A DNA stretch of 12,707 bases from an uncultured Alphaproteobacteria bacterium (GTDB taxonomy: Bacteria > Pseudomonadota > Alphaproteobacteria > CASFRQ01 > SAAU01). Position numbers and translations under genes: made by a program. Shown here one piece after another: positions 5,756 through 12,707 of this stretch. Under the pieces are notes generated by a model. It saw only the letters and a program-made list of their open reading frames with translations. It made no database searches and was not told where the DNA came from. How positions within the stretch are numbered: position 1 is the first letter of the stretch; each line of letters begins with the position of its first letter. The stretch covers positions 1-12,707 of the forward strand of contig CASFRQ010000130.1 in NCBI GenBank assembly GCA_949296785.1. Direction: 5' to 3'.

Positions 5756-6135
5756 AGCCGAAAGAGTCTATCCCTTTTCTTTCGGAAAAAAACGGGGGCG
5801 TTGGCGCGATATTTTGTAAAAGGGTGAAAGGATTTTTTGAAAAAGAGGCTTTGTGAGGGGAGGAGCTTTGAAATATTTTCAAAAGCAGTCCGCCTTTATC
5901 AGAGGGGAATAAGAGAGCCCTTATCTTTTGTGAATCGCCGGTTTAGGAGATTATGAGGGACAGCCGGAAAAACGTGGAGGTTTTAGCGCCGGGTCAAGGC
6001 AGAAAAAGGGATAAATCCGGAAAACGGATGAAATGATACAAAGAAGGAAAAAGTTTTGAGTCTCTTGATGACTAAAAACTGATTTTGAAAGAAAAGAGCT
6101 TTAGAGGATAAAATAAAAGAAGGACTGCGTCTGAA
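5756..6135 (+). other. Non-coding gap between regulator and kinase genes
   Basis: No ordinary gene is seen. An inverted repeat CCGAAAG...CTTTCGG (5758-5786) follows the chvI stop; its seven-base arms are followed by A residues rather than T, so it is not a normal terminator. Two very short frames have good ribosome sites: TTG 5868 to TAA 5910-5912 (14 codons, after GGGGAGGAG) and ATG 5953 to TGA 6034-6036 (27 codons, after AGGAG, very basic). The second is in phase with the kinase but two stops (6034, 6073) separate them. They could be leader peptides or remnants. Confidence 0.4.
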
Positions 6136-8079
6136 GTGAATAAGTTATTTGTAAAAGTTTTTCTTCTCCTTTTAACGGCGCCGATGGTTTTGCTTTTGGG
6201 GCTTTTTTCCTTGCGTACGATTGAAAAGACTTTGCAGGAAAGCTCTCTGGATACCTTGCAGCTGCAGGCGGAGATGTTGGCTAAAGTCTTGTCCGAACAA
6301 GCGGTTGTTTTTGTTCAAACTCCTTCTTTCGTTCTTCAAAGTCAGAGGCAGGCGGAGGCCGGATATTTTTTGCGGCGTCCTTCCTGGAAAGACGGGTTGA
6401 ACGCGCCGGCGTTTCAGATGCGTATCCCTTCAAAAGAAGCGGCGGTTTTGTCCGCTTCAGTTTCTCAAAAGATTATTGAAAGCTTGAGCGGTTTTCATGA
6501 GGTGGGAATCAGTTTGTTTGACCAGAATGCTTTTCTGCTTTCTTCTACAAAAGAGGAGGAGAACTCTTTTGCGCGGGAAGGTACTTTTTTAAATGGGATA
6601 GGCCATGTGCTTTCGGCAGGCGTTCCTGTTCGGGAGGTCTCAGCCGGCGGGCGGCTACGGGTTTTTGTTCCCGTCCGACGCGGCGAAAAAGGAACGGGTG
6701 TTTTGGTGATAGAAGGGACGGACGCGGACGCCGCCCAAAAAACAGCTCAGGTATGGCGGATGATTTTAGGGTTGTTTCTTGTTACCTTGCTTGTAACGGG
6801 AACTTTGGCGTTTTATCTGACTTTGACAATTGTAGCGCCTTTACGGGAACTGGCCGACGGTGCTTTGAAAACATCGCCGTTTGACCGGAAGATTCCGGAT
6901 TTGACGGATAGAAAGGACGATATCGGGCGCCTGTCCGGCTCCTTAATTCAAATGACGGATGCCTTGCAGCGGCGGTTAAAGGCCATAGAGGCCTTCGCCG
7001 GCGATGTAGCGCATGAGTTGAAAAATCCTCTGACTTCTTTAAAAAACGCTGTGGAAATGTTACCTCTGATAAAAAAAGAAGAAAAGCGCGCCACTTTATT
7101 TAAAATCGTCCAAGAAGATATCTTTCGTATGGAACGCCTGATAACCGATGTGTCCAACATGTCACGGCTGGATGCGGAGATTGCAAGGGATACTCTGCGG
7201 AATGTGAATGTTTTTTCTTTAATCGGACGGATGAGGGAAAAGGGGATTTTAATTGTTCCCGACTCCGTTTCTTTGGAGGTACGATTTGAGAAAAAAGCGA
7301 AGGAGGTTTCTGTTTTAGCCGATGAGTCGCGTTTGGCGCAGGTCTTTTCCAATATTGTGGAAAATGCCGTATCTTTCAGTCCGGAACACGGAAAAATATG
7401 GATAAAGGGAAGTTTGTCATCGTCTTTTTCGCGTTTACCGGTTCTTGATACTCCTTTGGCTGAATTTTCTTCCGACGAAGAAGATGACTGCGACGGAGAA
7501 AAAAAGAAGGGCCGCGCTTTTACGAAAAAAGCGGCTGAAATACCTTTGTTTTCTGATGGAAAATCTTCCCGGTCGGCTGTTTCTGAAATGCCTGTAACGA
7601 CGAGGGGGATGGAAAAAGGTATTTTAAAAGTTGAAATAGAGGATGAAGGCCCTGGCTTGCCTCCCGGAGACGAGGAAAAGATTTTTCAAAGGTTTTATTC
7701 AGACCGCCGCTCTTTGGAAGCGTCTGATAAAAAGGAAGATATGTCTGAAAGCCCAGTTTTGTCTGTTTCCTCCGCCGGGATAAACGGTTTGGATTTAAAT
7801 GGAAAGGAGCCTTATTCCGGGTTTGAAAAGAAATGGGCTGAAGGCATTGGGGCGGGACAGGAACATAACGAAAACCGGAAAAGGTGTTTAAACCCGGCGA
7901 AAATAGCTGTAAATTCTCTGTTTCACTCAGGGATAGGGTTGTCTGTCAGTCGGCAAATTATGGAGTCTTTCGGCGGAGCGGTTTACGCCGAAAACAGAGA
8001 ACTTCCCTTAAAGGGAGCTCGTTTTGTTCTTTTGTTTCCGCTCGGCGGTTTTCAAAAAGTATCTTCCGAAGAAAAATAA
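6136..8079 (+). CDS. chvG: ChvG/ExoS-type sensor histidine kinase with two ATPase-domain insertions
   Basis: The 647-residue product begins at a GTG with AGAAGGA 12 bases upstream. Order of parts: membrane segment (about 3-26), periplasmic sensor (about 27-205), second membrane segment (about 209-231), HAMP (about 232-285), then the H-box FAGDVAHELKNPLTSLKNA with His293 as the phosphorylated residue. The N box is NIVENAVSFSP (Asn406, Asn410), G1 is DEGPGLP (503-509), the F box is KIFQRFYSD and G2 is SGIGLSVS (598-605). The H-box wording and gene order match the ChvG/ExoS family, which phosphorylates ChvI. Two charged insertions interrupt the ATPase domain: about 67 residues between N box and G1 (426-492), and about 68 between F box and G2 (527-594), inside the ATP lid. 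The reading frame and core motifs are intact. The sensor region is weakly familiar, and ligand or partner (ExoR-like) is unknown. Confidence 0.9.
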   Translation: MNKLFVKVFLLLLTAPMVLLLGLFSLRTIEKTLQESSLDTLQLQAEMLAKVLSEQAVVFVQTPSFVLQSQRQAEAGYFLRRPSWKDGLNAPAFQMRIPSKEAAVLSASVSQKIIESLSGFHEVGISLFDQNAFLLSSTKEEENSFAREGTFLNGIGHVLSAGVPVREVSAGGRLRVFVPVRRGEKGTGVLVIEGTDADAAQKTAQVWRMILGLFLVTLLVTGTLAFYLTLTIVAPLRELADGALKTSPFDRKIPDLTDRKDDIGRLSGSLIQMTDALQRRLKAIEAFAGDVAHELKNPLTSLKNAVEMLPLIKKEEKRATLFKIVQEDIFRMERLITDVSNMSRLDAEIARDTLRNVNVFSLIGRMREKGILIVPDSVSLEVRFEKKAKEVSVLADESRLAQVFSNIVENAVSFSPEHGKIWIKGSLSSSFSRLPVLDTPLAEFSSDEEDDCDGEKKKGRAFTKKAAEIPLFSDGKSSRSAVSEMPVTTRGMEKGILKVEIEDEGPGLPPGDEEKIFQRFYSDRRSLEASDKKEDMSESPVLSVSSAGINGLDLNGKEPYSGFEKKWAEGIGAGQEHNENRKRCLNPAKIAVNSLFHSGIGLSVSRQIMESFGGAVYAENRELPLKGARFVLLFPLGGFQKVSSEEK

Positions 8080-8125
8080 GAGAACGAAAACGACGATATC
8101 GGGATAATAAAAAAAGGAGAAGACT

Positions 8126-9172
8126 ATGCTGATTCACGCGTCTTGTGTTTTATTCTGCGGCAAAGGTGTTCTTCTGACGGGCGAAAGCGGTGCCGGAAAG
8201 TCGGATTTGGCATTGCGCCTGATAGAAGCAGGCGGCAAGCTTGTTTCTGATGATTGGACGGAAGTTTTTTGCGGCGAAAACGGGTGTTTGCGGGCGTCTG
8301 CGCCTGAAAAACTGCGCGGCCTTTTGGAAATAAGGCATGTCGGCATTTGCCGTTTCCCTTTTGAAGAGGAGGCGGAGGTTTCCGCCATCTTTCGGCTTTT
8401 GCCCGATGGGGAAGAAATATCGCGCCTGCCGGAAATACGTCGGATTTCCTATTTTCAAAAGGAAAATGAGGAAGAAGGGACTTCGTGTCCCGAACAAACG
8501 GTTTCGGAAGAGAAAGAAGACAATCGGAATTTCCATATCGCTCTGATGCAAAAAGAGGCTTCTGTAAGTGAAACGGTGACGCAAAACAAAAAGACGGATA
8601 TCGGGGAGGGGCTTTCTGCGACGGCAGAGGGGGAAAAAAACGGGGAATTACCGTTTTTTTTAGAGGAGGCTTTATTCGCAAAACAAAAAAGGACTGAAAG
8701 AACCGATTGTTTTTTGAGGGAAACAAGTACGGAACGGCCGGAAGAATTGGGTAAGGCCGAATCGGAAAGCTTTCCCGAAAAAATCGGAGAAACCGAATCC
8801 GAAAAAGAAAACGGGAATTATTCTTTTCCTTTGCCGAAGGGGAAGATTACGGAACGGAAAGAAAAAGAGCTTCCTGTTTCTCCGAATTTTGTAAAGGAAG
8901 AATTAGGCGCATGCGTTGACGGTTTCTTTTATGAAAAAAATAATCAAAGAGTTCCACCTCCGCCGCGGACGGCGGATAAAACTGCCGCGGAGGATGAAAT
9001 TCGGACGCCAGAAGAAGGGTGTGCCCGTAAAAAGGATTCTCAGGAGGAAGATATTCTTGTGTTTTCTCCGCCCGTCCTTTTTTTTGATCTGCATCCGTTT
9101 GAAGTTTCGGCCGTTTGCAAAATTAAAGCTGTTTTAACGCAAAACTTTCTTCCCCTTGATAGGCTTTTATGA
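8126..9172 (+). CDS. hprK: HPr kinase (short alphaproteobacterial type) with a long acidic insertion
   Basis: This enzyme phosphorylates HPr on Ser46. Residues 1-103 and 309-348 together make the minimal C-terminal catalytic domain found in alphaproteobacteria, which lack the N-terminal half of Gram-positive HprK. Visible are Walker A GESGAGKS (19-26), the acidic pair Asp42-Asp43 and the HprK signature LRGLLEIRHVGI (63-74). DLHPFEVSAVCKIKAVL in the C-terminal piece corresponds to the family's L-DPFE-SA-AK-R. Between them lie about 205 residues (104-308, bases 8435-9049) of Glu/Lys/Ser/Thr-rich, probably disordered sequence absent from the usual 140-150-residue enzyme. AAGGAG lies six bases before the ATG. 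It follows chvG by 46 bases, so co-transcription is likely. The insertion's boundaries are by eye. Confidence 0.9.
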   Translation: MLIHASCVLFCGKGVLLTGESGAGKSDLALRLIEAGGKLVSDDWTEVFCGENGCLRASAPEKLRGLLEIRHVGICRFPFEEEAEVSAIFRLLPDGEEISRLPEIRRISYFQKENEEEGTSCPEQTVSEEKEDNRNFHIALMQKEASVSETVTQNKKTDIGEGLSATAEGEKNGELPFFLEEALFAKQKRTERTDCFLRETSTERPEELGKAESESFPEKIGETESEKENGNYSFPLPKGKITERKEKELPVSPNFVKEELGACVDGFFYEKNNQRVPPPPRTADKTAAEDEIRTPEEGCARKKDSQEEDILVFSPPVLFFDLHPFEVSAVCKIKAVLTQNFLPLDRLL

Positions 9173-9194
9173 TATGCCTAAATAATAAAAAAGC

Positions 9195-9201
9195 AAAGGA
9201 G
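9195..9201 (+). promoter_or_regulatory. Ribosome binding site that decides the EIIA start
   Basis: AAAGGAG lies six bases before ATG 9208. An in-frame ATG at 9169 would overlap hprK and add 13 residues unlike the family, so 9208 is chosen. Confidence 0.8.
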
Positions 9202-9207
9202 AAACAT

Positions 9208-9615
9208 ATGATAGGGATTGTCCTTGTCACGCACGGGAATTTGGCGCTGGAAATGGTGGCGACGGCGGAATATATCGTCGGGCCGCAAAAAAATATTTCT
9301 TCCGTTTGTTTTTTCCCTGAAGACGATATGTCAAAAAAACTGGAAGAACTGACGGCGAAGGTTAAATCTGTTGATGCAGGCGACGGAGTCGCTCTTTTGA
9401 CGGATATGTTCGGCGGTACGCCCTCTAATTTGGCGATTTCTTTAATGGAAAGAGGAAAGGTGGAAGTGTTGGCCGGTTTGAATTTGCCGATGCTGATTAA
9501 GTTGGTTCGCGAAAGGGAACGAGCGCCTTTGGGTGAGGCGGTTCTTTCGGCAAAAGAAGCGGGACAGAAGTATATTAATATCGCTTCTGAATTACTGGAA
9601 CCCGAAAAGGGCTGA
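9208..9615 (+). CDS. PTS EIIA component, mannose family (regulatory)
   Basis: The 135-residue product has the family length and start MIGIVLVTHGNLA, with His9 as the phosphorylated residue. Later marks are GVALLTDMFGGTPSNLA, the typical loop of mannose-class EIIA, and GLNLPML. It accepts phosphate from HPr-His15. In alphaproteobacteria this lone EIIA, encoded between hprK and ptsH without EIIB/EIIC transport partners, is thought to act in regulation rather than sugar uptake. No EIIB or EIIC follows here. The gene starts 35 bases after the hprK stop. Symbols manX, ptsM and EIIA-Man are used variably, so none is assigned. Confidence 0.92.
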   Translation: MIGIVLVTHGNLALEMVATAEYIVGPQKNISSVCFFPEDDMSKKLEELTAKVKSVDAGDGVALLTDMFGGTPSNLAISLMERGKVEVLAGLNLPMLIKLVRERERAPLGEAVLSAKEAGQKYINIASELLEPEKG

Positions 9616-9843
9616 TGAATCGGCATTCCGGAAAGTTCGGAAAAAATTGAAATAGAGGCCGCTTTTGCCGAAAAACCTTTTTTTAATATTTGATAAGGAA
9701 GATTAAACTAAAAACGGCCGGATATCGGAAGGTAAGAGTGGAGAAAAACCAGTAACAAGCCATAACATGGTTGGCGGTATCTCTGGGGAGGAAAAATACC
9801 TGTTTAAGGTAATAAAGAAGATAAGAGGGGAACTCTGTTTAAA
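9616..9843 (+). other. Spacer before HPr with weak hairpins
   Basis: The 228-base gap holds a five-base stem TTCCG/CGGAA near 9626-9642 and an AGCCAT-AAC-ATGGTT hairpin near 9758-9773, but no T-run terminator and no promoter I can defend. It could carry an untranslated leader for the HPr gene. Confidence 0.3.
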
Positions 9844-10113
9844 ATGGTGGAAAAAGAGGTTGTACTACAAAATGCGAAGGGAGTGCATGCCAGGGCGGCG
9901 TCCCTTTTTGTTAAAACAAATGATTCTTTTCATGCAAAAGTGACGGTTTGTAAAGGGAAAACAACTGTTTGCGGCAGCTCCATCATGGGATTGATGATGT
10001 TGGGTGCCGGGAAGGGAACCGTCTTGCATTTGCAGGCGGAGGGGGATGATGAAAAAGAGGCTTTGGAAGCCCTTTGCGCCCTGGTGGATGATAAGTTTCA
10101 CGAGGAGGCGTAG
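9844..10113 (+). CDS. ptsH: HPr phosphocarrier protein
   Basis: The 89-residue product has the HPr plan throughout: NAKGVHARAASLFV carries the phosphorylated His15 with Arg17, and GSSIMGLMML carries Ser46 with the following Ile47-Met48, the site recognised by HprK. It relays phosphate from Enzyme I to EIIA, and Ser46 phosphorylation would lower that transfer. Both sites are intact, so both the PTS and kinase branches are plausible. The start is an ATG with GAGGGG about 13 bases upstream, which is loose; the next codon GTG is a possible alternative start. The gene sits 228 bases after EIIA and 24 bases before batA. Confidence 0.95.
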   Translation: MVEKEVVLQNAKGVHARAASLFVKTNDSFHAKVTVCKGKTTVCGSSIMGLMMLGAGKGTVLHLQAEGDDEKEALEALCALVDDKFHEEA

Positions 10114-10137
10114 CCCCTGAAAAAGAAAGGATGAAAA

Positions 10138-11121
10138 ATGATTTCATTTGCCTGGCCTTGGCTTTTTTGGATGCTTCCCCTCGGAATTTTGGTTTATATG
10201 CTGGTCCCCGCCGTTTCAAAAGGGCGGGAAGAAGCTTTATATGTCCCTTTTTTTAATGTTTTTAAAAAGTTGTCTTCAGAAGGCCGGGCGGTTTCCGCTT
10301 CTTCTTTTTGGAACAGATTGTTTTTCTTTTCGGCGCTTGTTTTTTTCACATTGGCGCTGATGCGTCCGCAACAGGCGGAAAAGCCGATTCCTTTATCCGC
10401 GAAATCCAGAAACCTGATGATGGCGGTAGATTTGTCCGGTTCCATGGAAGAGACGGATTTTTCTTTGAACGGCCGGTCGGCGTCAAGGCTGGAGGTCGTG
10501 AAAAAGCAAGCTTTTGATTTTTTGGAAAAAAGAAAAGGAGATAAAATCGGGCTGATTCTTTTTGCCGACCAGGCTTTTTTGGCGGTTCCTTTGACATTGG
10601 ACCATTCTTCTGTTCAGGAAATGCTGCGCGAGGCGGAGGTCGGCATGGCCGGCCAACAGACGGCTTTGGGGGACGCGGTAGGGCTTGCTTTGAAGAAAAT
10701 GGAAGGATTGCCGGAAGAATCCAAAGTTTTGGTTTTATTATCGGACGGTGTGGCAAATGCCGGCGCGTTGCGGCCGGAAAGGGCGGCAAAGCTGGCAAAA
10801 GAACACGGCGTGCGGATTTATACGATAGGATTGGCGGCGGAAAATAGGATTTTTTCTACTTTTTTCGGTGATTTTGCCGTTCCGGGAACGGATTTGGACG
10901 AACAAACGCTTCGCCTCTTAGCCGAAGAAACGGGCGGAAAGTATTTCAAAGCCTCGGCTTCCGGTCAGCTGAAGGAAATTTATGAAATGATAGATAAGCT
11001 GGAACCTATTGAAACAAAGGACAGGTATTTTCGTCCTGTGACGGAGTTGTTTTATTTACCGCTTTGTGTCAGCATGGGTTTGTTCTGGCTTGCCTTTTTA
11101 ACAAGGGGGAAAAGACGATGA
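10138..11121 (+). CDS. batA: BatA-like von Willebrand factor A membrane protein
   Basis: The 327-residue product has two N-terminal membrane segments (about 4-24 and 57-76), a VWA domain (about 92-285) and a C-terminal membrane segment (about 303-321). The metal site (MIDAS) is complete: DLSGSM with Asp98, Ser100 and Ser102, Thr175 in GQQTALGDA, and Asp203 in LLSDGV. This matches BatA of the Bacteroides aerotolerance (bat) operon, encoded beside a second VWA protein. Bat proteins are inner-membrane factors linked to MoxR ATPases and to oxygen or envelope stress; the exact role is unsettled. AAAGGA lies six bases before the ATG. The stop overlaps the next start (ATGA). Neither moxR nor a DUF58 gene is seen upstream, where HPr is instead. 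Confidence 0.88.
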   Translation: MISFAWPWLFWMLPLGILVYMLVPAVSKGREEALYVPFFNVFKKLSSEGRAVSASSFWNRLFFFSALVFFTLALMRPQQAEKPIPLSAKSRNLMMAVDLSGSMEETDFSLNGRSASRLEVVKKQAFDFLEKRKGDKIGLILFADQAFLAVPLTLDHSSVQEMLREAEVGMAGQQTALGDAVGLALKKMEGLPEESKVLVLLSDGVANAGALRPERAAKLAKEHGVRIYTIGLAAENRIFSTFFGDFAVPGTDLDEQTLRLLAEETGGKYFKASASGQLKEIYEMIDKLEPIETKDRYFRPVTELFYLPLCVSMGLFWLAFLTRGKRR

Positions 11122-12707
11122 TTTTTCTGCGTCCTTATTTTCTTCTCGGGTTTTTAATGATACCGTTGGCTTTTTTCTTGCAAAAAAGGAGAGCGAAAGC
11201 GACTCGCACTTTTTCCGGCTTGTGTGAAGAGAAGTTTCTTCCCTTTCTTTTGGTTTTTGCGGGCGAGCGGACCGGAGAGGGAAAAAGGCCGGGTTTCGGC
11301 TTGTCCTTAAGCCTTTTGTGGACGGCGGGAATTTTGGCTTTAAGCGGCCCGTCTTTTAAAACAGAGACGGTACCGGGGGCAAAAGTGAAGGAAAGTATCG
11401 TTTTAACAGTGGATTTGTCCCCCACGATGCCCGACGGATGGGTTCAAAGGCTTCAATTTAAATTGTATGATGCTTTAAAGCTTTTGAAAGGAAAAAATGT
11501 CGGGCTGGTTTTATATGACGGGCAGGCGTATACGGCTGTTCCTTTAACAGAGGATGTCGCCGTAGTTGAGAATTTGGTTCCTCTTTTGTCAAAGGACATT
11601 ATGCCGGATTCGTCACAAAGCCGGGCGCAGGAAGGATTGAAAGCCGCAAGAGAACTTCTTGAACGGGCGGATACTGCTTCCGAGGACGGGCAGATACTTC
11701 TGCTGACGGGAGGTGTTTTATGGGAAGGGGATTTTTTAAAGGAAGCCAAAGCGTTGCCTTACCCTTTAAAAATCATTGGTTTCGGTTCCGGGGAGAAGGA
11801 ACCTTTGCGTTTGCCTTCAGGCGGTTTTGTAACCGGAACGGACGGGCGTCCCGCCATTGCCGGACTGAATGAGGAAATCTTGTCTGCGGCCGGACGGTAC
11901 CGCCGGGCGTCTTTGGATGACGCCGATTTAAAGGAGGTTTTGGCACGGGAAAATTCTTCCCTTCAATTTGAAAAAGATGAGGAGGCGGAATTAAAGAGAC
12001 ATCAGGATGCCGGCGTTTATATTGTCCTGCTGTTGGCACCGTTTGTTTTGCTGCTGTGCCGAAAGGGGGCTTTGGCGGTTTTTATCTTTGGCGCGTTTGC
12101 ATGGGGCGCTTTGCCGGCCGAGGCAGATCCTTTCCTTCGTCCTGATCAGGCAGAGTACCGTTCTAAAATGCAGGCCGTTCAAGCTTATCGGGAAGGAGAT
12201 TTTCAAAAAGCGGCGGATTTTTTTGGTCGTTTTAATTCGGCGGAGGATTTGTATAACAGGGGCAATGCCGAGGCTTTTTCCGGAAATTATCAGAAAGCGC
12301 TTTTTCTTTACGAAGAGGTTTTGAAGCAAAATCCGTCCCATGAGGACGCTGCTTTTAATAAAGAGTATTTGGAGAAAAAGCTGAAAAATCAGGCTCAGTC
12401 TTTATCTGGCGCTTCTTCCGGCGGCGGACAGAAGGACGAAAAAAAGAATCCTTCTTCTGTGCGGGCAAAAGAAAACGGTGCCTCTTCTGAAAAAAAAGAG
12501 AAGTCGGCCAGGTTGTCGGAAGAGGAAAAACAAACCTCTTCAGGTTCGGATAAGAAAGGTAAAGGTCAAGAATCTTCTTTAGAAAAAAAGGGAGAGACAG
12601 AAAAAAAAGGAGAGACGGCGCCGGGAAAAGAGGAAAGCCGTCCCGGGAGCGCCAAATCCGGAAAAAATAATGAAACAGACGGGAACCGAGGGGCAAAAGA
12701 AAGCGCG
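11118..12707 (+). CDS. BatB-BatC fusion: degenerate VWA plus TPR (3' partial)
   Basis: The frame runs from ATG 11118 (overlapping the batA stop) to the window edge without a stop, giving 530 residues so far. Order: membrane segment (about 5-21), a second near 73-92, a VWA-like domain (about 95-270), a membrane segment near 300-316, and KGALAVFIFGAFAWGALPAEA (about 318-338), like an internal signal or anchor. A TPR region follows at 345-430 (AVQAYREGDFQKAADFF, then YNRGNAEAFSGNYQKALFLYEEVL), then a Lys/Glu/Ser-rich tail. The VWA metal site is eroded: DLSPT instead of DxSxS, and LLLTGG where batA has LLSDG. So it probably does not bind metal normally. VWA-TPR fusions equal to BatB plus BatC are known in proteobacteria. 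A stop and C-terminus lie outside the window. Confidence 0.85.
   Translation, partial: MIFLRPYFLLGFLMIPLAFFLQKRRAKATRTFSGLCEEKFLPFLLVFAGERTGEGKRPGFGLSLSLLWTAGILALSGPSFKTETVPGAKVKESIVLTVDLSPTMPDGWVQRLQFKLYDALKLLKGKNVGLVLYDGQAYTAVPLTEDVAVVENLVPLLSKDIMPDSSQSRAQEGLKAARELLERADTASEDGQILLLTGGVLWEGDFLKEAKALPYPLKIIGFGSGEKEPLRLPSGGFVTGTDGRPAIAGLNEEILSAAGRYRRASLDDADLKEVLARENSSLQFEKDEEAELKRHQDAGVYIVLLLAPFVLLLCRKGALAVFIFGAFAWGALPAEADPFLRPDQAEYRSKMQAVQAYREGDFQKAADFFGRFNSAEDLYNRGNAEAFSGNYQKALFLYEEVLKQNPSHEDAAFNKEYLEKKLKNQAQSLSGASSGGGQKDEKKNPSSVRAKENGASSEKKEKSARLSEEEKQTSSGSDKKGKGQESSLEKKGETEKKGETAPGKEESRPGSAKSGKNNETDGNRGAKESA

Noticed and set aside
5758..5793. CCGAAAG/CTTTCGG hairpin as terminator of the chvI-like gene
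   Set aside because: It is followed by A residues, not T, on the plus strand, and on the minus strand the T-run is on the wrong side.
8124..8726. 200-residue open frame on the minus strand opposite hprK
   Set aside because: It mirrors the A/G-rich coding strand, is rich in Pro/Arg/Phe/Lys, and overlaps a gene with clear motifs.
8435..9049. HprK insertion as a separate gene or a frameshifted region
   Set aside because: The frame stays open throughout, the catalytic C-terminal piece continues in the same frame, and no internal start with a ribosome site or stop is seen.
9169..9207. 13-residue N-terminal extension of the EIIA protein
   Set aside because: AAAGGAG is ideally placed for ATG 9208, and the family begins at MIGIVLVTHG.
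1..12707. CRISPR array, insertion sequence or toxin-antitoxin pair
   Set aside because: No regularly spaced repeats, transposase motifs, terminal inverted repeats or small gene pairs of that kind were seen on either strand.

Overview
The window looks like chromosomal DNA of a moderately low-GC alphaproteobacterium. The main argument is gene order: an OmpR-type response regulator, a ChvG/ExoS-type histidine kinase, a short HPr kinase lacking the N-terminal domain, a mannose-family EIIA and HPr follow each other as in the alphaproteobacterial chvI-chvG-hprK-EIIA-ptsH locus. The base composition and gene repertoire would suit a host-associated or uncultured lineage, but species-level placement is inference. 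All calls rest on reading the sequence; no database search was run.

Region 1 (1-1301) holds the 3' end of an unrecognised gene and a 237-residue protein whose first half reads like the NAD-binding half of glyceraldehyde-3-phosphate dehydrogenase without its catalytic cysteine. Region 2 (1350-4564) is a divergent pair of transcription units. A membrane-anchored flavodoxin lies on the minus strand. On the plus strand is a four-gene cassette: a small membrane protein with a CxxC, an all-helical soluble protein, a CPYC glutaredoxin-like lipoprotein and a tandem ArsR-type regulator with many cysteines. A consensus-like promoter overlapped by two AT-rich palindromes precedes the cassette. I read this as a candidate undescribed thiol/redox-responsive system; its function is inferred.

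Region 3 (4565-5080) is mostly non-coding and contains tRNA-Arg(CCU) on the minus strand, with its own terminator and a plausible promoter. Region 4 (5081-10113) is the chvI-chvG-hprK-EIIA-HPr locus, linking an envelope-sensing two-component system to the regulatory (non-sugar) PTS. Enzyme I and EIIA-Ntr are not in the window. Two proteins here carry long charged, low-complexity insertions inside otherwise conserved catalytic domains: two in the ChvG ATPase domain and about 205 residues in HprK. Region 5 (10138-12707) starts 24 bases after HPr and encodes BatA and a BatB-BatC fusion (von Willebrand factor A and TPR domains), which runs off the right edge.

How the parts may work together: the ChvG/ChvI pair senses the envelope, and HprK can phosphorylate HPr on Ser46 while the PTS phosphorylates HPr on His15 and passes phosphate to EIIA on His9. 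The Bat proteins are membrane-associated factors of the MoxR/Bat type, usually linked to envelope or oxidative stress. The thiol cassette and flavodoxin add a second envelope-redox theme.
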